A stretch of 64,000 nucleotides of DNA from Frigoriglobus tundricola. Its GTDB lineage: Bacteria; Planctomycetota; Planctomycetia; Gemmatales; Gemmataceae. The translations under genes and the position numbers were made by a program. Shown in pieces: positions 1-7,305 of this stretch (its first letter is position 1; each line of letters opens with the position of its first letter). The stretch lies in assembly GCF_013128195.2 (NCBI RefSeq), contig NZ_CP053452.2, positions 7,998,001 through 8,062,000 of the forward strand, given 5' to 3'. The notes under the pieces were generated by a model that saw only the letters and a list, made by a program, of their open reading frames with translations, was not told the DNA's origin and did no database searches.

Positions 1-1063
1 CCTTCAGATATTTCGCGAAGAACGGCGCCTGCACTTCCTTGCGGAAGTACGCGCCGGTGTCGGACCCGAACAACACGCGATCGAGGCGGTCGCCTTTACC
101 CGCGCCCCAGCCGCCGTGGTTCCAGGGGCCGATGACCAGGAAGTTCTGATCCTTCGCGTCGTGTTTTTCCAGCAGCTCGTAGATGCGCAGGGGGCCGCGG
201 AAGTCCTCCTGGTCGTACCAGCCAGCGACGTTGAGCGTCGGCACGGTCACCTTCTTCAGTCGCGGTTCGAGCGATTGTGTTTTCCAGAACGCGTCGTAGT
301 TCGGGTGGGCTACGAAGTCGTTCCACGTCGGCAACTGGTTCTTGAAGTGCTTGCGGTTCACGTTCGCGAGCCCGCCCAGCTTCAGGTACCAGTCGTAGGT
401 GTCGTACGTGTCGAACTTAAAATTGTGGTTGGTCTTGTCCGTCTCCATGAGCGCGACGTACTCGAAGCCGTAGCTCAGGCGGAACGCGCCGCTGTGGTGG
501 AAGTCGTCGCCGAGGAACATATCGACCGGCGACGCCTGTGGGGACACGGCCTTGAGTGCCGGGTGCGGGTCGAGCATCGCGACCGCCGTGAGCCAGCCGG
601 GGTAGCTGATGCCGAGCATCCCGACGCGGCCGTTGTTGTTCTTCACGGTCTTCAGCAACCAGTCGATGGTGTCGCTGGTATCGGACGCCTCGTCGACGGC
701 TTTGGGGTCGTTGGGATCGCGGGCCGGGCGCGTCATCACGAACGCGCCTTCCGACTTGAACCGCCCGCGAATGTCCTGCAGCGCGAAGGCGTAGCCGTTT
801 TCGGCGAGTTCCTTGAAATAGTTCTGGAGCAGCTTCTCCGTGCGCCCGTCGATGCCGTATGGCGTGCGCATGAGAATGATCGGGAGCGGCTCTTTTGCGT
901 CCTTCGGAACATGAATCGTCGTGAACAGCTTGGTCCCGTCGCGCATCGGGACCATTGCTTCGGTGCGGTCGAACAGCGGGGCTTTCTTGTCTTGTGCCCG
1001 GCCGGTCGGCACGGTCAGAAAACAAACGGCAGCGAACGCGACCAGGTGTGCGACTCGGCGCAT
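1..1063 (-). CDS. Secreted CocE/NonD-family serine hydrolase (3' end outside window)
   Basis: The gene reads leftwards and runs off the left edge, so its C-terminus is missing. The ATG at 1063 gives a protein starting MRRVAHLVAF with a signal peptide ending near GRAQ, so it is probably exported. The body matches the X-Pro dipeptidyl-peptidase/CocE-NonD alpha/beta-hydrolase family: a strand reading ILMRTPYGIDG, the nucleophile elbow GISYPG (coding bases near 600-615), and a later GPWNHGGWG segment that probably carries the catalytic histidine. Family members cleave esters or acylated peptides; the substrate here is unknown. The downstream jelly-roll domain lies outside the window. No clear Shine-Dalgarno precedes the ATG. 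Confidence 0.85.
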   Translation of the reverse strand, partial: MRRVAHLVAFAAVCFLTVPTGRAQDKKAPLFDRTEAMVPMRDGTKLFTTIHVPKDAKEPLPIILMRTPYGIDGRTEKLLQNYFKELAENGYAFALQDIRGRFKSEGAFVMTRPARDPNDPKAVDEASDTSDTIDWLLKTVKNNNGRVGMLGISYPGWLTAVAMLDPHPALKAVSPQASPVDMFLGDDFHHSGAFRLSYGFEYVALMETDKTNHNFKFDTYDTYDWYLKLGGLANVNRKHFKNQLPTWNDFVAHPNYDAFWKTQSLEPRLKKVTVPTLNVAGWYDQEDFRGPLRIYELLEKHDAKDQNFLVIGPWNHGGWGAGKGDRLDRVLFGSDTGAYFRKEVQAPFFAKYLK

Positions 1064-1253
1064 GTTGGGGGGCTCGGCGCGAGAATGAGTGGGTCGGGCG
1101 CCATTGTTCACACCGCGGGGGGCGTGTCAACTGGGGAGGCTGATGAGAAGGTTGATACCGGCCAGAGCCACGCGATCAATCCGATACCGCAGGTCGTTTT
1201 GAGCCCTGGAAGGGCGATCGTTCGTAGCCGGGGGGGGCGAACCCCTGGCCTCC

Positions 1254-3290
1254 TTACACGCTCATGTAGGCCGCTTCCAACTGCTTCACGTAACTCGCGG
1301 CAGCCGTGACCGGCGACTGCATCATCATCTCCCGGAGCGTGGCGCGGAGATCGGCCAGCGAGTCGCGCTGGTCGGCCCACGTTGCGGCCAGGGTCACGAG
1401 TTGGTCCGGCGAGTCGGCCACGAACTCCGGCAGCCCGAGCGCGTTCAGAACGGCCAGCCCCTGTCGCCCGCGCGCGTCGCGGCACGCGGCCGTCAGCACC
1501 GGCACGCCCATCCACAGGGCGTCGCACGCCGTCACCGCCCCGCCGAACGGGAACGGGTCCAGCGCCATATCGAACCGGTGGTACGTCCCGATGTAGTCGG
1601 TCGCCGTCAGCCGGTTAATGAGTTCGATCTGATCCGAGGCGACCCCGTGCCGCGTGAACCGCTCCGCTAGCGCCCCGGCCGACGTGACCGACTGCCCCGC
1701 GAGCAGCACCAGTCGCGCGTTCGGGACCGCGTTCAGGATCGCCGCCCACGTCTCCACGCTGGCGTCCGACACCTTGCCGGGGTGGTTCAGACAGCCGAAC
1801 CGGAACTCACGGTTCCGGGCCGCGGGCAGCGGGTTGGGCTCGGGCGCCTTCGGCGGGACGTACAACCAGCCGAGGTCCGGCAGCCGGAGCAACTTCTCGA
1901 CGTACAGTTCTTCGGCCGAACCGGGCGGATCGGTCACGGCGTCGGTGACGCGATAGTCCATCGTCCGTAGCCCGGTGGTCGCGGGATAGCCGAACAGGCT
2001 GATCTGCGTGGCGGCCGGCTTGCGCGCGAACGCCAACAGGCGGTTTCCGGGGCCGTGGCCGTTCAGGTCCACGAGTATGTCGATCTCGTCGGCGCGGACC
2101 GTTCCGGCCAACCGGTCATCGGTGAGGTGCGCGACCGGCTTCCAGGTGTCCGCGAGCCGGCGGAGGGCGTCGAGCTGCTCGTCCGGTTTCACCGGGCTGG
2201 CGTAAACGGTGATGTGGAAGCGGGTGCGGTCGTGGTGGGTGAGCAGCGCTTCCAGGAACGCGACCGCGGGCCGCGACCGGAAATCGCCCATCACGTAGCC
2301 GACGCGGGTGCGGCCCTTCGCGCCGGGCGGGCGCTTCGGTGGCACGGTCGCGGGCACGAGCGGGTTGGCGTAGGCGTCCGCCCAGGCGACGTGTTCGGCC
2401 TTCAGTTGCTCGGCCGTGAGGTGCGCCGAGCACATCAGGTTGAGGAGCAGGGCGCTGCCGGCGAGCGGGTTCGGGGCGAGTGTGAGCGCCCGCCGGAGCG
2501 CCTCGATGGCCTCCGCGGCGTGCCCCTGTTCCCCGAGGCTCGTTCCGAGGTTCATCCAGGCGTCGGCAAAATCGGGGCGGAGCCGGATCGCCTGCCGGTA
2601 CCCCGCTTGAGCGTCGTCCGTGCGCCCGACGGTTTCCTGAACCACGCCGAGCGCGTTGTGCGCTTCGGCGTAGTCGGGGTTCAGCGCCAGTGCCCGTTCG
2701 AACGCGGTGACCGCGTCTTCGGTCTCTCCGGACGCGGCGAGCTGGATGCCGAGGTTCTGGTACCCGCGTGGCGCGTCCGGGAAGCGGGAGACGGATTCCC
2801 GGAGGGCCGCGACGGCTTCCGCACGGCGGCCGCAGCGGGCGAGCGCGTCCGCGAGGTAGTGGAGCGGGTCCGGCAGGTGCGGGGCGATGGTGGCCGCTCG
2901 GGCGAAGCAATCCACCGCCCGGGGCCACTCGCCGCTATGGCCCACGGCCAGGCCGAGGTTCACCAGCGCGGCCGGTGAGTTCGGGGTGATGCGAAGGACT
3001 TCCTCGTACCGGCTCGCGGCATCGCGCACGCGGCCGAGGCGGCGGTAGAGGTTCCCGAGGTTGAAGTGCGCGTCGGCGTGTGCGGGCGCGGCGGTAATCG
3101 CCTGGAGGTACAGCGCTTCGGCTTCCTGCGTGTCGCCCCGGCGGGCGATGATTGAGGCGAGGTTGGTGAGGCCCGATACGTGGTCGGGGACGTGCGACAA
3201 GAGTTGGCGATAGCCGTGTTCCGCGGCGTCGAGGTCGCCGGTCTGGTGCGCGGTCACGGCTTGTTGGAACAGGTCATCCGCGAAAGCCAC
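1254..3290 (-). CDS. TPR-repeat O-GlcNAc transferase-like protein (SPINDLY/GT41 type)
   Basis: The 678-residue protein begins at a GTG preceded by GGAGG. About the first 290 residues are tandem tetratricopeptide repeats with the usual pattern (AEHGYRQLL, ALNPDYAEAHNALG, LRPDFADAWMNLG). The second half matches the bacterial SPINDLY/O-linked GlcNAc transferase domain: VGYVMGDFRSRPAV, ILVDLNGHGPGNRL, FGYPATTGLRTMDYRVTD, NHPGKVSD, and the GGAVTACDALWMGVPVLT nucleotide-sugar loop near the C-terminus. Such enzymes transfer a sugar to Ser/Thr of proteins. Standalone copies are frequent in planctomycetes and their targets are unknown. It lies between the CocE hydrolase and rpsR on the same strand, with spacers of about 190 and 250 bases, so it is probably transcribed alone. 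Confidence 0.9.
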   Translation of the reverse strand: MAFADDLFQQAVTAHQTGDLDAAEHGYRQLLSHVPDHVSGLTNLASIIARRGDTQEAEALYLQAITAAPAHADAHFNLGNLYRRLGRVRDAASRYEEVLRITPNSPAALVNLGLAVGHSGEWPRAVDCFARAATIAPHLPDPLHYLADALARCGRRAEAVAALRESVSRFPDAPRGYQNLGIQLAASGETEDAVTAFERALALNPDYAEAHNALGVVQETVGRTDDAQAGYRQAIRLRPDFADAWMNLGTSLGEQGHAAEAIEALRRALTLAPNPLAGSALLLNLMCSAHLTAEQLKAEHVAWADAYANPLVPATVPPKRPPGAKGRTRVGYVMGDFRSRPAVAFLEALLTHHDRTRFHITVYASPVKPDEQLDALRRLADTWKPVAHLTDDRLAGTVRADEIDILVDLNGHGPGNRLLAFARKPAATQISLFGYPATTGLRTMDYRVTDAVTDPPGSAEELYVEKLLRLPDLGWLYVPPKAPEPNPLPAARNREFRFGCLNHPGKVSDASVETWAAILNAVPNARLVLLAGQSVTSAGALAERFTRHGVASDQIELINRLTATDYIGTYHRFDMALDPFPFGGAVTACDALWMGVPVLTAACRDARGRQGLAVLNALGLPEFVADSPDQLVTLAATWADQRDSLADLRATLREMMMQSPVTAAASYVKQLEAAYMSV

Positions 3291-3393
3291 GGTTCCTCCG
3301 TGTTCCGAGCGACTTGGGGCGACGTCGCGATTATAGCGGCGCCGGCGTGATCAAGGGCGCGATCAGCGCAAGGCGGCAGTGCTGAACGTGATA

Positions 3394-3449
3394 AGGCACG
3401 GCACCATCCCACCATCGCGACGAAATGCGGGTGGGATCGTGCCGTGCCT
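3394..3449. repeat. 20-bp inverted repeat downstream of rpsR
   Basis: Arms at 3394-3413 and 3430-3449 match at 19 of 20 positions around a 16-base loop. It lies in the 248-base spacer between the end of rpsR and the start of the TPR glycosyltransferase. It could terminate rpsR transcription but has no obvious U-run. The rest of the spacer shows no gene. Confidence 0.7.
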
Positions 3450-3538
3450 GGAAGATCTTTCGAAAGGCGGCCGTGAAAAGCAGGGTGGACAGCGCAACGC
3501 CTTGACCATGCCTACAAAATGCGGCCGCGAGAGCGGAA

Positions 3539-3781
3539 TCACTCGCCGACGTAGGGCAGCAGGCCCATGAACCGGGCGCGCTTGACGGCCGTTCCTACCT
3601 CGCGCTGGAACGCGGCGCACAGCCCGCTGCGCTTGCGGCTGAATAGCTTGCCCTGGCTGGTGATCATCTTCTTGAGGTTCGTCACGTCTTTGAAATCGAC
3701 GAACGCCGGCCGCGGGCAGCCCTCCTTGGTGCAGAACCGGCAACGGCCCTTCCGAGACTTCCCCAACTGCTTCCGCTTCAT
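3539..3781 (-). CDS. rpsR: 30S ribosomal protein S18
   Basis: The 80-residue protein matches bacterial S18 throughout: a basic N-terminus (MKRKQLGKSRKGR), a CRFC...GC cysteine cluster, the core DFKDVTNLKKMITSQGKL, and the C-terminal RARFMGLLPY. S18 binds the small-subunit platform next to S6. Cys14, Cys17, Cys22 and Cys53 suggest the zinc-binding (C+) form. The usual neighbours rpsF, ssb and rplI are absent here, so this is a solitary rpsR. An imperfect palindrome TTCCGATATTTCGGAA lies about 40 bases upstream of the ATG (about 3820-3835) and might be regulatory. Confidence 0.95.
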   Translation of the reverse strand: MKRKQLGKSRKGRCRFCTKEGCPRPAFVDFKDVTNLKKMITSQGKLFSRKRSGLCAAFQREVGTAVKRARFMGLLPYVGE

Positions 3782-4007
3782 GTCGCGCCACCTGACCCGT
3801 GTGAAACTGCGGCTAAGATTCCGATATTTCGGAAGGTGTTAAGTTAGGTGCTGAAGTGGAGAGCGTCAACGCGAAACGCAGAGCGGAAAGACAAAGAGAA
3901 TTCTGGCTCGGCGCGGCTCACGGGACGTCGGCCCTTCGGTCGGTCCGAAGGACCGGGCGCCCCCGACCCTGCCCCAGGCCGCAGGGCCAGAGGAGCAATG
4001 CCATATC

Positions 4008-4047
4008 GGCCTGAAGGGCCGCGCTTCGTAGCGCGCCCCTTCAGGCC
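4008..4047 (-). terminator. Stem-loop just 3' of the small EF-hand-like gene
   Basis: Arms at 4008-4025 and 4030-4047 pair at 17 of 18 positions with a 4-base loop. The stem begins 6 bases beyond the stop codon of the minus-strand gene that ends at 4053, which fits a terminator, although there is no strong U tract. A second GC-rich hairpin (about 3929-3955) lies further downstream, so the spacer to rpsR is largely palindromic. Confidence 0.5.
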
Positions 4048-4052
4048 ACAAC

Positions 4053-4484
4053 TCAGGACATGCCCAGGTCGGTCTTGAGGGCGGCGTACCAGTTGCTGAA
4101 CCACCCCTTCTTGACCTTGTTGTTGCCCGTCTCCTCCATGACCGTAACAATCATCTTCTTGATCTCGCGGTCGTTCTTCTTGTTCTGCATTGCCTTCCGG
4201 ATGTTCGCGAAGATCAACTCGAACTCCTTCTGGTCCACCATCCCGTCGTTCCCGGCGGCCGTCTCGACCTGGTCCTTGATCTGCTTGAGGACCGACGTTT
4301 CCATCACGTAGTTGTGCTCGTCGCACACCTGAACGAGCGCCGAGCGGGCGCTGTCGATACTCACTCCTAGCTGAATCGCGATCTGGAGGATTTCGCGCTC
4401 CTCGCCCTTGTCGATGTACTTGTCGTCGTAAGCCCGCAGTTTGATCTCGTTCACGAACCGCTTTTTGACATCGTCGATGGACAT
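4053..4484 (-). CDS. Small acidic protein with EF-hand-like segments, function unknown
   Basis: I chose the ATG at 4484 (MSIDDVKKRFVNEIKL) because GAGGAG lies 8 bases upstream; an in-frame extension to 4535 has no such site. The 143-residue protein is soluble, alpha-helical and charged. Two stretches resemble calcium-binding EF-hand loops, YDDKYIDKGEERE near residues 19-31 and GNDGMVDQKEFE near residues 78-89, but neither has all canonical acidic ligands. The alternating-helix pattern is also reminiscent of TerB-like domains. The C-terminus has a tryptophan motif (GWFSNWYAALKTDLG). I do not recognise a specific family. It is a single gene with its own hairpin downstream, divergent from the MFS gene. 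Confidence 0.7.
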   Translation of the reverse strand: MSIDDVKKRFVNEIKLRAYDDKYIDKGEEREILQIAIQLGVSIDSARSALVQVCDEHNYVMETSVLKQIKDQVETAAGNDGMVDQKEFELIFANIRKAMQNKKNDREIKKMIVTVMEETGNNKVKKGWFSNWYAALKTDLGMS

Positions 4485-4646
4485 GATCGATCTCCTCGCT
4501 TCGGCCGTACCGGGGTTGGGAGTGGGTGAAAACACCCGCTGTAGGGTGTTCGTCGCGCGGTGCGAGATCTTTATCGACTTCTGCGCGATTATACCCTAAC
4601 CTGCGGGCCGATCAACCGAACGGACTCGAACCGATGGGGTGGGGTG

Positions 4647-6251
4647 ATGCCGACCGGAGCCGTGGACGCGGGTAAGGGCGGGCCGAGCAGGGCCGTGCCG
4701 GGGGCGGGCTGGGCGCTGGCCCTGCTCATCGGGATCAACCTGTTTAACTACATCGACCGGCAGATCCTCTCGGCCACATTGCCGAAGATCAAGCGGGACG
4801 CGGACATTTTTCAGGCGGGCGACGACTGGATCAACACCAAGCTCGGCGCCCTCACGACCGCGTTCATGGTCGCCTACATGTGCCTCTCGCCGCTGTTCGG
4901 CCGGTTCGGGGACCGGATGTCGCGGTGGGTCCTGGTCGGCATCGCGGTGATCCTGTGGAGCCTCGCCACCGGCGGGACCGGGCTCGCGGTCGGGTACGTG
5001 ACCCTCTTCCTGACGCGCTGCCTGGTCGGCGTGGGTGAGGCGGCTTACGGGCCGGTGGCGCCGGCGATGCTGTCCGATATGTACCCGACCGACCACCGCG
5101 GGCGGGTGATGTCGTGGTTCTACATGGCGATCCCGGTCGGTAGTGCCCTCGGCTTCGTGATCGGGTCGCAGGTGGCCGAAACGGATATGGGCTGGCGTGG
5201 CGCGTTCCATCTCGCGGTCATTCCGGGGATCGTACTCGGTGCGTTGTGTTTCTTCATGAAGGAGTCCCCGAAACACGTGGACACGCTGACCCCCGTTCCC
5301 GAAGGGACGGGAGGAGCTTCGCCACACGCGCCGAGCTACTGGGCGGTCCTGCGAGAGTTGCGCCTCAACACTTCCTTCGTGCTGTGCTGCGCGGGGATGA
5401 CGGCGTCCACCTTCGTGCTCGGCGGGGTGGCGACCGTGATGCAGCTCTACGTGTTCGAGCGCGAGGCGCGGTTCAAATTCGACGAACACGTCATCGACCA
5501 GTTGCGGACCGAGTCGCGGTTCAAGCGCTCCGACGGCACCCTCCTCGTGCCCGAAGAGGTTCTTGGGAAACTGCCCGAGGCCACCAGCCCGGACATTCTC
5601 TCGCTGCCCGAACTCGAGACCCGGTTGAAAGGGAACCGAAGCAAGAACAAAACCGGCCCGCTCACGGAGGCCGAATTCGCCACCTACGGCGGCGACATCC
5701 TCGAGGCCAGCGCGGCGAAGGGCTACATCACCAACGGCACGATCGGGCTGTACATCGGTGCGATTGTGGTGGTCTCGGGGCTCGTGGCGACGCTCGCGGG
5801 CGGCTTGCTCGGCGACTTCCTGCGCAACCGCGGGGTGAAGGGGGCCTACTTCCTCATCTCCGGATGGGGGATGGTGATCGCGTTCCCGTTCTTCCTGGCG
5901 ATGATGTACGTCCCGTTCCCGTACGCGTGGGGGTGCCTGTTCGTGTCGGTGTTCTTCCTGTTCTTCAACACCGGACCGGCGAACACCATCCTGGCCAACG
6001 TCACCCGGTCCCCGATCCGGGCGACCGCGTTCGCGATCAACATTTTCATCATTCACGCGCTCGGCGACGCGATCTCGCCGCTCATCATTGGGTTCGTGGC
6101 CGACCTGTCGAGCCTGCACACGGCGTTCGTCGCCGTGTCGGCCCTGATTCCCATCAGCGGGTCGTTGTGGATCTGGGGCGCGAACCACCTGGACGAAGAC
6201 ACCGCGGCGGCCGAAGCGGGGGTCACCGGCCCGCGAGCACCTGCCAAATGA
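4647..6251 (+). CDS. Major facilitator superfamily transporter, spinster-like, with a large loop insertion
   Basis: The ATG at 4647 follows a GGGGTGGGGTG stretch; an in-frame GTG at 4560 is a less likely start. The 534-residue protein has about 12 predicted membrane helices. The first half carries NYIDRQILSATLP in TM1, the loop 2-3 signature GRFGDRMSRW, and GEAAYGPVAPAMLSD as in spinster-type and sugar-phosphate MFS carriers. Residues about 271-362, between the seventh and eighth helices, form an unusual 90-residue hydrophilic insertion (EREARFKFDE to AKGYITNG). The substrate cannot be told. The 3' end overlaps the end of the antiporter gene on the other strand by 29 bases. Confidence 0.85.
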   Translation: MPTGAVDAGKGGPSRAVPGAGWALALLIGINLFNYIDRQILSATLPKIKRDADIFQAGDDWINTKLGALTTAFMVAYMCLSPLFGRFGDRMSRWVLVGIAVILWSLATGGTGLAVGYVTLFLTRCLVGVGEAAYGPVAPAMLSDMYPTDHRGRVMSWFYMAIPVGSALGFVIGSQVAETDMGWRGAFHLAVIPGIVLGALCFFMKESPKHVDTLTPVPEGTGGASPHAPSYWAVLRELRLNTSFVLCCAGMTASTFVLGGVATVMQLYVFEREARFKFDEHVIDQLRTESRFKRSDGTLLVPEEVLGKLPEATSPDILSLPELETRLKGNRSKNKTGPLTEAEFATYGGDILEASAAKGYITNGTIGLYIGAIVVVSGLVATLAGGLLGDFLRNRGVKGAYFLISGWGMVIAFPFFLAMMYVPFPYAWGCLFVSVFFLFFNTGPANTILANVTRSPIRATAFAINIFIIHALGDAISPLIIGFVADLSSLHTAFVAVSALIPISGSLWIWGANHLDEDTAAAEAGVTGPRAPAK

Positions 6252-7182
6252 CGAACCCCGCATAGGCCGCGAGCATCAGCCCGCCCTCCCATCGCGGCAG
6301 GCTGAGGTCGTTGAGCAGCACGGGAAGCAGCAACAGCGTGAACAGGGCCATCACCGGGATGGCCTTCATGATCGCCCGTTCCTCGATCAGGACCGGCTGG
6401 GCCATTGCGACCAGGCCGGCTGTTAGCAGCAGGTTGAACAGGACCGAGGCGACGACGAGGCCGAGCGCCGCATTCACCCGGCCGCGCCGCGCGACCACCC
6501 CGGTCGCGACGCAGGTCGGGAGCGTCGTGCCGAACGCGGCGATCGTCGTTCCGAGCTGGAGTGAGCTGAACTTGAGGTGAACCGCGGTGGCGAGGGCTTC
6601 CTCCGCCGCGAGCAGCGCCCCGCCCACGAGCGCCGCCGCTCCGGCCAGCGCGAACAGAACGGCCAACCACACCGGTACGCGTTCCGGTACCCACGCCGCG
6701 AATTCGGCCTTCACGTCTTCCGACTCGCGCCGCGCTACGCGAATGAGCAGTACCAGCGCGACCGCACACGCGGCCAGCAAGAAGCCGGCATCGACACGTG
6801 ATAGAGGCGAGATGCGGGCGAGGAACCAGAACAGGAGCGTCGCGCCGAACGCGAGCGGGATCGCCGTATAGAACACGCGCGCCGTCGCCCGGACCGGACG
6901 CACGAGTGCCGCGACCGCGAGGGCGAACCCGATGTTCGCGACGTTCCCCCCCACGATGTTGCCGACCGCCAACCGCGGCATCGATTGGGGGACCGGGCGC
7001 AACAGCACGGCGAGGTCGAACGCCAACCCCGCTAGACACGGACCGAGGCCGATCGCGACGGCCCCCACCGCGAACGGGCTCCGCCCCGCGCGCCGGTCGA
7101 GCCGCGCTGCGCCGAACACGAGTAGCGGCGCGCCGGCCGCGAGCAGCGCCAGTCCGACCACGAACAGGCCGACGTGTTCCAC
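6223..7182 (-). CDS. Calcium/sodium (cation) antiporter of the CaCA family
   Basis: A GTG at 7182 (protein MEHVGLFVVGLALLAAG) is the best start, with AGGGGCT just upstream. Reading the frame further upstream gives shadow sequence inside leuS. The 319-residue protein is almost entirely membrane helices in two homologous halves. Each carries an alpha-repeat: GNIVGGNVANIGFALAV in the first and GTTIAAFGTTLPTCVATGVVA plus LGLVVASVLFNLLLTAG in the second. This is the Na+/Ca2+ exchanger (YrbG-like) architecture, moving cations across the inner membrane. It is divergent from leuS (123-base spacer) and tail to tail with the MFS gene. Confidence 0.85.
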   Translation of the reverse strand: MEHVGLFVVGLALLAAGAPLLVFGAARLDRRAGRSPFAVGAVAIGLGPCLAGLAFDLAVLLRPVPQSMPRLAVGNIVGGNVANIGFALAVAALVRPVRATARVFYTAIPLAFGATLLFWFLARISPLSRVDAGFLLAACAVALVLLIRVARRESEDVKAEFAAWVPERVPVWLAVLFALAGAAALVGGALLAAEEALATAVHLKFSSLQLGTTIAAFGTTLPTCVATGVVARRGRVNAALGLVVASVLFNLLLTAGLVAMAQPVLIEERAIMKAIPVMALFTLLLLPVLLNDLSLPRWEGGLMLAAYAGFVIWQVLAGR

Positions 7183-7305
7183 AAGATAGCCCCTGAGAAT
7201 GAGCCGCACGACGAACCCGTTCCGGTCCGCCGTTGTCCCTTTCTGGCCGCGGGTTTCGCCCGCACATAAGCCAACCTCACGATACCCGCACACGAAGGCG
7301 ACCCG

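Noticed and set aside
116-1309. Long plus-strand open frame over the CocE hydrolase
   Set aside because: It is valine- and arginine-rich with no known motif and lies opposite a gene with clear hydrolase motifs. This is a GC-rich antisense shadow.
4596-6263. 555-residue minus-strand frame opposite the MFS gene
   Set aside because: Arg/His/Glu-rich composition with no domain; the opposite strand encodes a clear MFS protein.
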